Assembly: GCF_013178945.1 (NCBI RefSeq)
Contig: NZ_JABFDM010000001.1
Location: 620,001 to 684,000, forward strand
Direction of reading: 5' to 3'
DNA length: 64,000 bases
Source of the DNA: Bradyrhizobium aeschynomenes
GTDB lineage: Bacteria; Pseudomonadota; Alphaproteobacteria; Rhizobiales; Xanthobacteraceae
A model generated the notes under the pieces. It was not told the origin of the DNA. It searched no databases and worked only from the letters and a program-made list of their open reading frames with translations. This document shows, piece after piece, positions 1 through 8,861 of this stretch. Position 1 is the first letter of the stretch, and every line of letters starts with the position of its first letter. The position numbers were made by a program, and so were the translations under genes.

Positions 1-147
1 CATGTGCCAGTACGTCCGAGGCATGGCCTGCATCTCCAGCTTCAGCCGCTCGCTGTCGCGCGACAACGATTTCGCCCGCCGACAACACCTGACTCGAAGC
101 CGATCCGGTCTCGGACGCGCCACGCTGGACCTGCACCATGTTCGCGC
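1..147 (-). pseudogene. Methyl-accepting chemotaxis protein, C-terminal remnant
   Basis: Read on the minus strand, this stretch encodes the conserved C-terminal tail of an alphaproteobacterial chemoreceptor: the string VQRGASETGSASSQVLSA, then after a one-base frame change SLSRDSERLKLEM. That pattern matches the end of MCP signalling domains, which bind CheA/CheW in chemotaxis arrays. Only about 45 residues remain. The upstream part is replaced by IS66 transposase sequence, and the reading frame slips near base 70. The tail continues to the left edge of the window, so its natural end is not seen. Assignment rests on motif recall; the fragment cannot be functional. Confidence 0.7.
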
Positions 148-1412
148 GCTCGGCCGTCGTTCAGGAAGCGTGTCACGCCATGCCAACGCGAGAGCGCATA
201 GCGGATCGCCTCGGCAAGCGTGCTGCGGCCGGAGACCAGGCGGAGCTGGGCATCGAGCCAGACGTTCAGAGCATCGACGATCGGCTTGGAGAAGGTCCTG
301 CGTTCGGCAAGACGGTAGTCAGGCAATTGGCCGCGGATGCGCGCCTCGATCGCATAGAGCTCGCCGATCCGGCGCGGGGCTTCTGTTGCCACGGGAGACG
401 CGGTGGCTTCGGCCACATCGTAGAACTTGCGTCGCGAGTGGCTCCAACACGCCGCGAGCGTGATGCCCTCTTTGTCGGCCAATTGCTCGAAGCCAGCGTA
501 TCCGTCGACATGCAGGATGCCCTTGAAGGCGGCAAGATGTGCGACTGGTCGCTCGGCCTTGCGGTCGGGTGCGAACAGGTAGATGGCGGCCGGAGGTTCG
601 GGTCCGCCCCACGGCCGTTGCTCGCGCGCGTACACCCAAAGCCGTCCCGTCTTGGTTCGTCCGCGGCCAGGATCGAGTACCGGGATCGGCGTGTCATCGG
701 CAAAGAGATGGTTGGAGGCGAACACGTTCTTGCACAGCCGTTCGTGCAAGGCCTCGAGCCACCAGCATGCGCCGCCAACTCAGCCCGCGAGCGTCGAGCG
801 GCAGAGATCGACGCCGTGACGGTCGAAGATCTGAGACTGCCGATAGAGCGGAAGATGATCGCAGTATTTGCTGATCAGCACGTGCGAGAGCAGCGCCGGC
901 GTCGCCAGACCGCCAGCGATCAATCGCTCTGGCGCGCCGGCTTGCACCACCTTGTTGCAGGCGCGGCAGGCGTATTTTGGTCTGTTTGTGCGCACGACGC
1001 GAAGCTGCGCCGGTACCCAATCCAGCATCTCTCTGACGCTCTCGCCGATCAGATGGAGAGTGCCGCCACAGCAGCCACAAACCCTGTCTTGCACGTCGAG
1101 CAGAACGTCCTCGCGTGGCAGATGATCGGGCAGCGGACGGCGTCGCGGCGAAGAGTTGGCTTCCGGTGTGACCTTCGGTTGCGCTTCTTCGACGCGGCCA
1201 ATGTCGCTGTCGAGATCCGCAAGACCGAGCGCAAGCTGATCGGGATCGATGCGCTCGGAGCTGCGGCCGAACTGCATCCGCTGCAGCTGTCTGATGATGG
1301 ATTTGAGCCGCTCGATCTCGGTGTCGCGATGGTCGATCGCAGCGGCAATGTCGCGCACCAGGCGGTGCAGAAGCTCAGGATCGGACGGGAGATTGGTGAG
1401 ATCGAGCTGCAT
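148..1412 (-). pseudogene. tnpC: IS66 transposase TnpC, nonsense and 3' truncated
   Basis: This is the DDE transposase of IS66. The first 210 codons carry the N-terminal coiled region, the zinc-binding cysteines (VCGCCGGTLH, YACRACNKV) and the LPLYRQSQIF block. An in-frame TGA at 782-780 then replaces the tryptophan expected in LAG-W-VGGACWWLEALHER. The same frame continues beyond the stop with intact family sequence (LFADDTPIPVLDPGRGRTKT, HVDGYAGFEQL, ACWSHSRRKFYDV), so this is a single-base nonsense change rather than a frameshift. The last part, including the terminal catalytic Glu region (normally DTNTVERAIRP), is lost at the junction near 147. Inactive. Confidence 0.88.
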
Positions 1413-1461
1413 GTCCGATGGTACTCGAACCGGCTTCCTCGTAGAAGAATCGCAACTCAGT

Positions 1462-1836
1462 TCAGCACCGATTTTTGCAGATCATCCTGCAATCGCCGGT
1501 TTCCAGATGCGCTCTGGCGCGCGCCAGTCGATGCCTTCGATCAGCATCGCGAGCTGCGCCGGGGGTGAGCGTGATCGAGCCATTATAGCCCGCCATCACT
1601 GGCCATACGAAGCCGCCCTGGTCGATGCGTTTCGTGAACAGACAAAGCCCGTTTCCGTCCCAGAACAGGACCTTCAGGATCGATGCCTTCTTGCCGCGGA
1701 AGGCAAACAGATGGCCGGAGAACGGATCCTTCTTCAGCGTGTCCTGGACCAGCATTGCAAGCCCGTCCATGCCCTTGCGCATGTCGGTGTAGCCGAGCGC
1801 CAAGTGCACCTTCACGCCTGCAGGAACGAACATCAT
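1462..1836 (-). pseudogene. tnpB: IS66 accessory protein TnpB, frameshifted at C-terminus
   Basis: IS66 Orf2-like protein. MRKGMDGLAMLVQ, DPFSGHLFAFRGKK and LCLFTKRIDQGGFVWP are hallmark blocks. The start overlaps the tnpA stop (ATGA at 1836-1833), the usual translational coupling. The family ending LTPAQLAMLIEGIDWRAPERIWKP is found one frame away: a run of five C on the minus strand (G run at 1561-1565) carries one extra base. The product therefore reads GAARDADRR and continues to 1462 instead of stopping at 1482. The role of TnpB in IS66 transposition is accessory. Confidence 0.85.
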
Positions 1837-2729
1837 TGGGCTTCATCTCCGCTTTCAATCTGCGCCCGCGCGGCATCCGGATCGCTGCCTGCGGGAGCGA
1901 AGACACGCCGTCCGTCAGCGAGGTCTACAGCCATCATGCCTTCTGGTGGACGCACGAGATCGCGCAAGGCGCGCGCGGCGGGCATGTCGTCGGGCAGCAC
2001 AACACGGGCGAGCTTGGAGCGCTTCTTTTGCGCGATGCCGAACTGCGCGCGCCAGCGGAACAGCGGCCCGGTGACGATCCCATGCTTGCGGGCAACGGCA
2101 GAGACCTTGGCGCCCGGCAGCTCGGGTTCTTTGGCGATCGCGAGCTTTTCCTCGTCGCTGAAGAAGCGCCGCGTCGGCGTTTTGGCCGCAGCCGGATCGC
2201 CGATTTCGGCGGCTGTCAAGCGGCGTTCGGGCTGTGAGTTCCTAGCACTAGTGCTAACGGCCGGACGGGCGGAGGGATGAAGATGGGCGCGCCAGTCGAT
2301 CGTGACCTCGCCGGCGGCCAGTCGGTCGCGCCATTTGCGCAGCGAATGCGGCGACAGCTGCATCGCCGCGGCGTAAGCGCGGAGCTCCATCCCGCTCCAG
2401 TTCAGCGCCTCGACATGCATCGCCCAGAACGCCTGAGACGCTCGATTGCGCACATCCGAGGTGACCGTAAACCTGCGCTGCTTTTGTTTTCGCAGCGCCT
2501 TTTCTCGCTCTTCCCGGGCGCGCTCGCGGCGCAATTCCGTCTGATATTTCTCGAGCTTAAGCGCAGTCTCATTGCCGGCCAGCCGCTTCAGCCAACGCCG
2601 CAGAGTGTTCTCGGTCAGACGTTGTTGCTGGCAGTATTTACGGATCCCGAGACCGCTGCGACGCCACGCTTCGATGTGCAGCGACCACCATTCGCGGCGC
2701 GCTCTGTTCTCGAAATGTTTGGATCCCAC
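1833..2729 (-). CDS. tnpA: IS66 transposase accessory protein TnpA, long form
   Basis: A 298-residue open gene. The C-terminal third (about residues 185-235, RRFFSDEEKLAIAKEPELPG through VTGPLFRWRAQFG) is the helix-turn-helix typical of IS66 TnpA. The N-terminal part is longer than the usual ~130-residue TnpA and contains two related helix modules, around residues 14-50 (WWSLHIEAWRRSGLGIRKYC) and 102-140 (AFWAMHVEALNWSGMELRAY), which look like an internal duplication. It is coupled to tnpB by an ATGA overlap. It is probably the only intact protein of this IS, and has no evident role without TnpC. Confidence 0.85.
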   Translation of the reverse strand: MGSKHFENRARREWWSLHIEAWRRSGLGIRKYCQQQRLTENTLRRWLKRLAGNETALKLEKYQTELRRERAREEREKALRKQKQRRFTVTSDVRNRASQAFWAMHVEALNWSGMELRAYAAAMQLSPHSLRKWRDRLAAGEVTIDWRAHLHPSARPAVSTSARNSQPERRLTAAEIGDPAAAKTPTRRFFSDEEKLAIAKEPELPGAKVSAVARKHGIVTGPLFRWRAQFGIAQKKRSKLARVVLPDDMPAARALRDLVRPPEGMMAVDLADGRRVFAPAGSDPDAARAQIESGDEAQ

Positions 2730-2788
2730 CGGAGATTCTCCACAGCAGCAGAGAACTCGAAATGAAACGACAACACACCAGGGGGAAG

Positions 2789-2811
2789 GCGTGCAGAGAC
2801 CGGACGCTTAC
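2789..2811 (-). repeat. IS66 terminal inverted repeat (tnpA-side end)
   Basis: Reading the minus strand from 2811 gives GTAAGCGTCCGGTCTCTGCA, the conserved outer end of IS66 elements, about 80 bp upstream of the tnpA start. The partner repeat at the tnpC end is absent because of truncation. Confidence 0.75.
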
Positions 2812-2991
2812 AGACGCCCGATTATTCAGGCAAGATAAAAGCGGCTCGCCGGTTGAACGGCAAGCCATTGAGATGGCTTGCGTTCAACCGTGCCGGTCGG
2901 TCGGGGGCAGTGCCGCGGCTGCGGCTTTTCTCAATGACAACAACGACGTTTTCGGCACCGCGCGCATTTGTGTGCCAGAGAGGCTTGCGCC

Positions 2992-4290
2992 GTGAGCGCT
3001 GGCGAGCGGGAGGTTCATGTCCGGCCTCGGCGAATCCGTCATAGCCGATGGCCGAAGGCGAAGAGCCTCATCAACCGGGTGCTTCGTGCGGCGAATGCGG
3101 CTGGCCATGCGGCCTCGCATTCCGGAGTGAATAGGTGACATTCCGCGCACGCTCACTCGCTGTTCGGAAGGGGGCGGCTCAGCTTTGCCCGCGAGCGGCT
3201 GTTCAGCCCGGCACGCCGGATTACGGTCGGCGCGCATCGTCAGACACAAGGAGCAGGCGTTCCGCTCGGCGCCGCTGTCGTCGCACCTTGCTTATCTCAA
3301 GCGCGATGGCGTCACGCGTGATGGCGAGACGGCCGCATATTCGATGTCCGCGGAGATCAGGATGACGAGGCTGAGTTCGAGAAGGCGGGCAGTGGGGGCC
3401 GGCATCATTTCCGGTTCATCGTCTCACCGGAGAGGCGGCCGAGATGGCCGACCTCAGGGCGTTTACGCGCGCGACATGATGCGGCGGTTGAAGACCGATC
3501 TGGGGACGCGGCTGTTCTGGATCGCGGTCGATCGCTGGAACACCGACAAGCCGCACATCCATGTGCTGGTGCGCAGTGTCGACCAGGCCAGCGCCGATCT
3601 CGTTATCTCCCGAGACTGCGTCAGCCGGGGCTTGCGTTCCCGCGCCGAAGAACTTGTCGGGATCAAGTTGGGCCAAAGCCTGAGCACGGGATCCGCCAAG
3701 CGCTCGAACGAGACGTGACGGCGGGGCGATGGACGCGGCTCGGCCGCGAACTCCGTAGTGCCGCTGACGAGGTCGGCGCCGTTGATCTGTGACCCGAGGT
3801 GCAGGCAGCGCCGGACCCCAACATCCGGCGGCCGATGCGGGGGCGTCTTCAAAATCTGGAGCGGTTCGGGTCCGCCACAACGACGATGTCGAACCAATGG
3901 ATGATCGACGTTACCTACGGGCGGGGTTGACGGCGAGGTCAGGGCGCGCTGCGGGAGCGGGCCGAGCATCTCGCCCAGCGAGGGCTGGCGAGACGCCAGG
4001 GCGAGCGCAGCGTCCTACAGCGCGATCTGCTGAAGAACCTGCGTGAGCGTGAGCTCGAGGCGGTGCGGACGAAGCTGTCCTCAGGCCGCCGGCGCTCACC
4101 GCTGCCCGGTGAGCAGGTCGCTGGCATCTACCGCCAGCGGTTGAACCTCGCATTGGGCACTTCGCCTTGATCGTCTCGGCCTTCATGTGGTGCCGCGGTC
4201 GTGCGAGCTCGAGCCGAGGCTCGGCAAAACGATGGCGGTGCTGGCCAGAGCAGGCGGCGGGCACCGAAGAAACGCCGCGATGCGATGACG
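2992..4290 (+). pseudogene. VirD2/RlxS-type relaxase (DUF3363), multiply frameshifted remnant
   Basis: Pieces of one conjugative relaxase appear in order across all three forward frames. They begin at a GTG at 2992 with VHVRPRRIRHSRW and AKSLINRVLRAANAAGHA, then SHLAYLKRDGVTRDGE (about 3283), RHHFRFIVSPE (about 3402), LGTRLFWIAVDRWNTDKPHI (about 3500) and LVISRDCVSRGLR. Next come RGRLQNLERFG and QWMIDVTY (about 3840-3915), LRERAEHLAQRGLARRQGER (about 3953), and RSPLPGEQVAGIYRQRLNLA (about 4093). The HIHV histidines belong to the relaxase metal site, which nicks and covalently binds transferred DNA. At least four frame changes, one premature stop and an apparent internal deletion near 3920 make it non-functional. 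It marks the surrounding region as a former conjugative element. Confidence 0.8.
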
Positions 4291-4688
4291 GTCCCGGCTG
4301 CTGCTGCTGATGCATCCGGGCATAGGCACTCAACCGGTCGCGCGATTGCGCTGGCGGAAACTGAATAGTCATTTGTGCCGAACCAGGCACTCGTTTGACA
4401 CCGAGACCGGCACCGCGTGGAACTCGTCGATGGTCCGGTGATGCCGGCTTCTCACTCCTCCATCCCGCACGCTCGTGCTAGCACCTCCAGCACTTTGAGC
4501 GGCAGTTTCTTCATAACCCACTGATCGGTCGCAATTATTGGTACGGGAGATGCTGCTCGCGCTACTGGAAGTTCCGCAAGACGATATTCTTGAAGATGGC
4601 AATCCCGAAGGGGTGTTAAAAATTGCAAAAAGCTGCAAAAGAAGCAGGAACCGGTGATTTTGGCCGATGAACATCTCACCGCCGTCAG
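4291..4688 (+). other. Intergenic region, no gene recognised
   Basis: No convincing coding sequence was seen on either strand. A conspicuously A-rich stretch at about 4612-4650 breaks the otherwise GC-rich background and is the likeliest place for the promoter of the regulator starting at 4689. Confidence 0.4.
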
Positions 4689-7565
4689 GTGCGTATGACT
4701 CAGACGTTGTTGTTTGGACCATTTTGCTTGAAGGCTACAGAGCGCCTGCTGCTCCGTGACAATGAGCCTGTTGATATTGGCGGACGAGCCCTTGATCTGC
4801 TGATTGCGCTGACCGACCGGGGCGGACAGGTTGTGAGCAAGCAGGTCCTGATGGATCTGGTCTGGCCGGATACCACCGTCGAGGAGGCGAGCCTTCGAGT
4901 GCATATCGCCGCGCTGCGGAAGGTGCTCGGGGACGGTCGCGGCAAGAGCCGGTACATCGTCAACGTCGCTGGTCGCGGCTATTGCTTTGTCGAGCAACTG
5001 CGCTCGGGGTCGGCAGCCGATCTCGAAAGAACCGGGACTGCCATCGATCCCACGCGCCTGCGCAGCCTGCCACCTCATCCTCATTCAATGATTGGTCGAG
5101 CCGAAACCGTTTCGAAACTGTCTTCACTTCTTGTCGCTCGGCGTTTCGTGAGTATTGTCGGGCCGGGCGGCATCGGAAAGACCACGGTGGCCATCGCGGC
5201 CGCCCACCTGCTCAAGGACGACTTTGGTCATGACGGGATCTGCTTCGTCGATCTGAGTTCGCTGGTAAATCCGGCGGCAATTGGGAGCGCCGCTGCAGCG
5301 GCAGCAGGATGCCTGATCCCGGGAGTGGAGCCGGAAACGTCGTTGCTGGCGGCCCTCGCAAACATGCACATGCTGCTTGTGTTCGACAATTGTGAGCATG
5401 TCATTCAAGGGGTCGCCTCGATCGTCGAGCGAATCTATCGCGAAGCGCCGCAAGTCCACATCCTGACGACCAGCAGGGAGGCATTGCGTGCGGAAGGCGA
5501 GAATGTCTTTTTTCTTTCGGCCCTCGAAACGCCGGTGGATAGCGCTTCGTCGGCACGTGAAGCGCTGGCGTTTCCCGCAGTGCAGCTCTTCATGGAGAGA
5601 GCTGCTGCGAGTGGTTATGTGCATGTCTTGGAGGACATGGACGCCTCGATAGTGGCACGCATTTGTCGTCGGCTGGACGGGATTCCGCTTGCCATAGAAC
5701 TCGTGTCCAGTCGAGTTGGCAGGTATGGAATCCGTGGAATTGCCGATCTCCTGGACAGTGGAGCGGCATTGTTCCTGCAGGGTTTGCGAAGCGCTCGGAT
5801 CGAGCACCAGACATTGAAGGCGATGCTTGACTGGAGTTTCGAGCTCTTGTCCGCAGACGAGCAATCTCTATTCCGTGATCTGTCCGTTCTTGCGGGATGG
5901 TTCACAATGGACGCGGCTCGCTCCGTTGCTGCTGACGGATTGAGCTCATCACACGTATTCAGCAGCGCGCTGATAGGCCTGGTCGACAAATCATTGGTTA
6001 CGGCGTCCTCTCAGGACAATGAAGCTCGCTTCCGTCTGTTGGAGACGACCCGCGTCTATGCGGCAACCAAGCTTCTCGAGGCAGGTGACGCGGATTCGGT
6101 CGCAGGACGTCATGCCTCCTACTTCCTCTCTGTTCTCCGGTCCGGCCTCGCGGGCGAGGGGCTCGACCAGGCCGCAGCGGGCGCGACCATCCCGCATCTG
6201 GATAATATACGCAAAGCCCTTGCATGGAGCCTGTCGACCCCGAAAGGCTTCGCCATCGGTGTTGAACTCGCGGCCGGGGCCGTGCCCCTGTTCCTGCAAT
6301 TATCGCTATACGAAGAATGCGTGCAGTGGTGCAGGCAAGCGTTGAAAGCCCTGAAGGACCTGCCTGATACGCTGTCGATCGAAATCGAGATCCAAGGAGC
6401 TCTCGCCATTTCGTTGATGTCCACGCATGGGAATAGCGCCGAAGTCAGGCAGGCGATCGAACGTGGCTTGAGCATCGCCGAAGCGCTGTGCGATGGTCCG
6501 CGCCAATACCGCTTCCTCATCGGGCTTCATATTTTTCTTTTCCGTCTTGGTGACTATCGTTCGGCCTTGGCGGTCGCCGAAAGAAGCGAAGCGGTTGCTC
6601 AACAAATTGGGAGCAAGACCGCAAACGTGATCACCGAGTGGGCCCTGGGTGATACTCATAGGTTCATTGGCGATCAGCTGGCGGGACTTCGCCATTTCGA
6701 ACAGGGATTCAGACTGGCCTCGGATGGGGGGCTGGTGCCGGCGGACATGTTCGGGCTCAATCATCGAATACGGGCCGGTATCGGGCTTGCGCATTGCTTG
6801 TGGTTGCGCGGGCTTGCAGATCGGGCGCGCGATGCGGCGTATCGCACGATCAGCGAAGCGGGAGGCGATGGATCACCAATTTCGTCCTGCCATGCTCATC
6901 TCTACGGGAGCGTGGTCTTCATCTGGACGGGCGATTTTGATGAAGCTGAGCGTATTCTGGACGTCGCGAAGGGGCTCGCTCGGAAGTATTCGCTAGGCGC
7001 GCTTCGTGCATCGTGTCTCGAATTGTCGGGCGAGATCATGGTGGCGCGGGGGCGCGTGCAAAGCGGCGTCGAGACTCTCGAAGAGGCGCGAAGAGCCTTG
7101 CGGAGCCAGCATTATAATGTCCGGGCGCCGGCGGCGGCATGCGCCCTGGCCGATGGGTTGGCGAAGTGCGGTCGGGCAGAGGAGGCGATCGTCATCGCGG
7201 ATGAAGCTCTGGCGCTCGCAGAGGGAGCCGGTTGGGACTTCTGGATGCCCGATCTGCTCAGGGTTCGAGCGGAGGTTCTGCTTGCGTTGACCGTGCCGGA
7301 TTTCCATGCGGCGGAGGAATCGCTCCTGCGTTCGATTGAAAATGCCCATAGACAGGCCGCCTTGAGCTGGGAACTGCGTGGCGCGATCCCGCTCGCCAAG
7401 CTTTGGAGCGAACGCGGACAGCGGGGTCGTGCTCAGGAGGTGCTCGAGACGCTGTATCTGCAATTCACCGAGGGTTTCGAAACCCAGGATCTCGTCACCG
7501 CGCGCCGGCTTTTGGAGGATCTCCGCGAATACGGGGGGCGTTCCTCCAAGGATAATGAGTTGTAA
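4689..7565 (+). CDS. OmpR-type winged-helix regulator fused to NB-ARC-like ATPase and TPR-like repeats
   Basis: A 958-residue, probably cytoplasmic, one-component regulator. Residues 1-103 are a winged helix of the OmpR/CadC C-terminal type (GRALDLLIALTDRGGQVVSK, YIVNVAGRGYCFV). Residues 157-166 are a Walker A loop (VGPGGIGKTT), 228-237 a Walker B-like strand (MLLVFDNCEH) and 260-264 a sensor (TTSRE), as in STAND/NB-ARC ATPases. The second half is helical and repetitive (ALAVAERSEAVAQQ, ALADGLAKCGRAEEA), consistent with TPR repeats acting as a ligand sensor. The start may be GTG 4689 or ATG 4695. This architecture (COG3903-type) is known; the ligand is unknown. It lies just upstream of an AraC gene and may control it or the redox cluster beyond. 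Confidence 0.82.
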   Translation: MRMTQTLLFGPFCLKATERLLLRDNEPVDIGGRALDLLIALTDRGGQVVSKQVLMDLVWPDTTVEEASLRVHIAALRKVLGDGRGKSRYIVNVAGRGYCFVEQLRSGSAADLERTGTAIDPTRLRSLPPHPHSMIGRAETVSKLSSLLVARRFVSIVGPGGIGKTTVAIAAAHLLKDDFGHDGICFVDLSSLVNPAAIGSAAAAAAGCLIPGVEPETSLLAALANMHMLLVFDNCEHVIQGVASIVERIYREAPQVHILTTSREALRAEGENVFFLSALETPVDSASSAREALAFPAVQLFMERAAASGYVHVLEDMDASIVARICRRLDGIPLAIELVSSRVGRYGIRGIADLLDSGAALFLQGLRSARIEHQTLKAMLDWSFELLSADEQSLFRDLSVLAGWFTMDAARSVAADGLSSSHVFSSALIGLVDKSLVTASSQDNEARFRLLETTRVYAATKLLEAGDADSVAGRHASYFLSVLRSGLAGEGLDQAAAGATIPHLDNIRKALAWSLSTPKGFAIGVELAAGAVPLFLQLSLYEECVQWCRQALKALKDLPDTLSIEIEIQGALAISLMSTHGNSAEVRQAIERGLSIAEALCDGPRQYRFLIGLHIFLFRLGDYRSALAVAERSEAVAQQIGSKTANVITEWALGDTHRFIGDQLAGLRHFEQGFRLASDGGLVPADMFGLNHRIRAGIGLAHCLWLRGLADRARDAAYRTISEAGGDGSPISSCHAHLYGSVVFIWTGDFDEAERILDVAKGLARKYSLGALRASCLELSGEIMVARGRVQSGVETLEEARRALRSQHYNVRAPAAACALADGLAKCGRAEEAIVIADEALALAEGAGWDFWMPDLLRVRAEVLLALTVPDFHAAEESLLRSIENAHRQAALSWELRGAIPLAKLWSERGQRGRAQEVLETLYLQFTEGFETQDLVTARRLLEDLREYGGRSSKDNEL

Positions 7566-7640
7566 CGCCTTTTTACACGGTCTTATTCACAGCTTTCGAC
7601 AGAGAGGGTCATTGTTCACGACCAAACGGGTGGTGAACAC

Positions 7641-8195
7641 ATGTCTCAAATTTTGCAGAGTGCAATATCCAGGTCACGTTCGGAAGCCGATGTGCTCGCT
7701 ATCCTGCTGGGGGAGGCGCTCGCCAACTTCGATCTGGACCGCCAGACGGCTCGCCGCCGGATCGAGGATGCATTCAGTCTTGTGCAGAACAAGGACGTTT
7801 CGCCAGCTAACCGCATGTTGCTGTCGGCTTCGCAGACCCGGCGCGTGCAGCAGTTCATCGAGGCGCATCTTGATACAGTCCTGTCGATGGAGAAAGTCGC
7901 AAGCCAGGTCAACCTGAGCGCTAGCCATTTCTCGCGCGCCTTCAAGGCAGCCAAGGGCATTGCGTACAAGGAATACGTGTTCAGGGCACGGATTGCGCGC
8001 GCCAAGCACTTGCTGCTCACGACCGACGTTCCGATTTCGGAGGTCGCGTTGGCCTGTGGGTTCTGCGATCAGGCGCATCTGACGCGAGCCTTTGGTCGCG
8101 CTACGGGCGTTCCTCCCAAAGCCTGGCGGCGACAGATGACCAAACGGCCGGCCCGGCTGAGCCAATCTGTCGAGCTGCCGGGCCCCCTGGTCTAG
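7641..8195 (+). CDS. AraC-family transcriptional regulator
   Basis: A 184-residue regulator. The C-terminal ~100 residues form the double helix-turn-helix of AraC/XylS proteins: VQQFIEAHLDTVLSMEKVA, the first recognition helix in LSASHFSRAFKAAKG, and the second in CGFCDQAHLTRAFGRATG followed by PPKAWR. The N-terminal ~75 residues are short and lack a cupin, and contain a helical segment (LAILLGEALANFDLDRQTAR). Two degenerate copies of the same short architecture lie at 17399 and 23500, so this is the intact member of a local family. It sits 76 bp after the ATPase regulator and upstream of the MXKDX/cytochrome cluster, which it plausibly controls. Confidence 0.85.
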   Translation: MSQILQSAISRSRSEADVLAILLGEALANFDLDRQTARRRIEDAFSLVQNKDVSPANRMLLSASQTRRVQQFIEAHLDTVLSMEKVASQVNLSASHFSRAFKAAKGIAYKEYVFRARIARAKHLLLTTDVPISEVALACGFCDQAHLTRAFGRATGVPPKAWRRQMTKRPARLSQSVELPGPLV

Positions 8196-8559
8196 CTTGT
8201 GTTCTCAGCCGCCTTTTCGGTGAATTCAATTCGAAGCGGCAAGCGCGTGTGCCTCGGAGCACCGCGGCAGCGACAAACCCAAATGACGACCTGGTCGGGA
8301 TTTCTCTCTTTGCCCTATCCCGCGCGGTAGGGCTCGCACTCCGTGGCGCGTCTCGCCCAACATCATCAGCTGGAGGACGGCATTCGTGAAGTGCCGGCGC
8401 CAGCGCGCAACGCATGGGAATCCAATCGCGGCCGCAACGTTCAAGAAGCGATGACGGTGTCGCCGCTAAATCGGCTTAAGCGTTCTGCGATTGGCGAGTC
8501 CAGAACCCGCCCCGGATCGGCCGGGCATGTCGCCCGACCACGACTGAGAAAGGCACCCC
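8196..8559 (+). other. Intergenic region ahead of redox cluster
   Basis: No gene was recognised in these 364 bases. It contains the probable promoter region of the redox cluster, with an EcfG-like promoter candidate at 8417-8441. A purine-rich GAAAGG at about 8548 serves as ribosome-binding site for the gene at 8560. Confidence 0.45.
8417..8441 (+). promoter_or_regulatory. Candidate EcfG-type (general stress) promoter
   Basis: GGAAT, a 16-base spacer, then CGTT resembles the alphaproteobacterial EcfG consensus (GGAAC, N16-17, CGTT) with one mismatch. It lies about 120 bp upstream of the MXKDX gene. The assignment is by eye only and the motif is short enough to arise by chance. Confidence 0.3.
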
Positions 8560-8793
8560 ATGCACTCCATCTCGAAAACCTTTGCTCCCGTCGTCGTTGC
8601 CGCCAGTCTCGCGTTCGGCGCGCTCTCGGCTCACGCAGAGGACGCCATGAAGAAGGACGGCATGAAGTCCGATGCGATGAAGTCCGACGCCATGAAGAAG
8701 GACAACATGGCCAAGGATTCCATGAAGAAGGATTCGATGCATTCGGATGAGAAGAAAGACGGCATGAAATCGGATGCGATGAAGAAGAATTGA
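8560..8793 (+). CDS. Secreted methionine-rich pentapeptide MXKDX repeat protein
   Basis: A 77-residue protein. Residues 1-26 form a Sec signal peptide ending ALSAHA, leaving a mature chain of about 51 residues. That chain is almost only Met, Lys, Asp, Ser, Ala and Gly in five-residue units of the type M-K-K/S-D-A/G/S. Nine methionines are present: seven spaced exactly five apart, then one irregular gap (HSDEKKDG), then two more. It belongs to the MXKDX repeat family (TIGR02953 type). Methionine-rich periplasmic peptides of this kind (MrpX of Azospira) act as sacrificial hypochlorite scavengers that are re-reduced by a molybdopterin methionine sulfoxide reductase. The next two genes are a membrane cytochrome b and a Tat-exported molybdoprotein, which fits. 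Function here is inferred. Confidence 0.8.
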   Translation: MHSISKTFAPVVVAASLAFGALSAHAEDAMKKDGMKSDAMKSDAMKKDNMAKDSMKKDSMHSDEKKDGMKSDAMKKN

Positions 8794-8861
8794 TCGTCCC
8801 GCCGGCACTCGGTGGCCCGGGTGCCGGCACCTCCGCGAGGTGGAAATAAGGAGCAGCCCAG

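Larger units (their letters stand above)
148..2811 (-). mobile_element. IS66-family insertion sequence, truncated and inactivated
   Basis: Three minus-strand genes in the order tnpA-tnpB-tnpC are the IS66 signature. The terminal sequence GTAAGCGTCCGGTCTCTGCA (reading inward from 2811) is an IS66-type inverted-repeat end. The other end is missing: TnpC stops matching its family about 15 residues after the string RWHGVTRFLNDGR and runs into a chemoreceptor tail at about 147. With a nonsense codon in tnpC and a frameshift in tnpB this copy cannot transpose by itself. Confidence 0.85.

Noticed and set aside
138..1568. Long open frame on the plus strand opposite the IS66 transposase
   Set aside because: It is the complement of tnpC/tnpB, has no family motif and a low-complexity Arg/Ala composition; a shadow caused by high GC.
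8644..8790. Tandem DNA repeat or CRISPR-like array in the MXKDX gene
   Set aside because: The 15-bp periodicity is a coding repeat of pentapeptides in frame, with no spacers; no CRISPR repeat was seen anywhere in the window.
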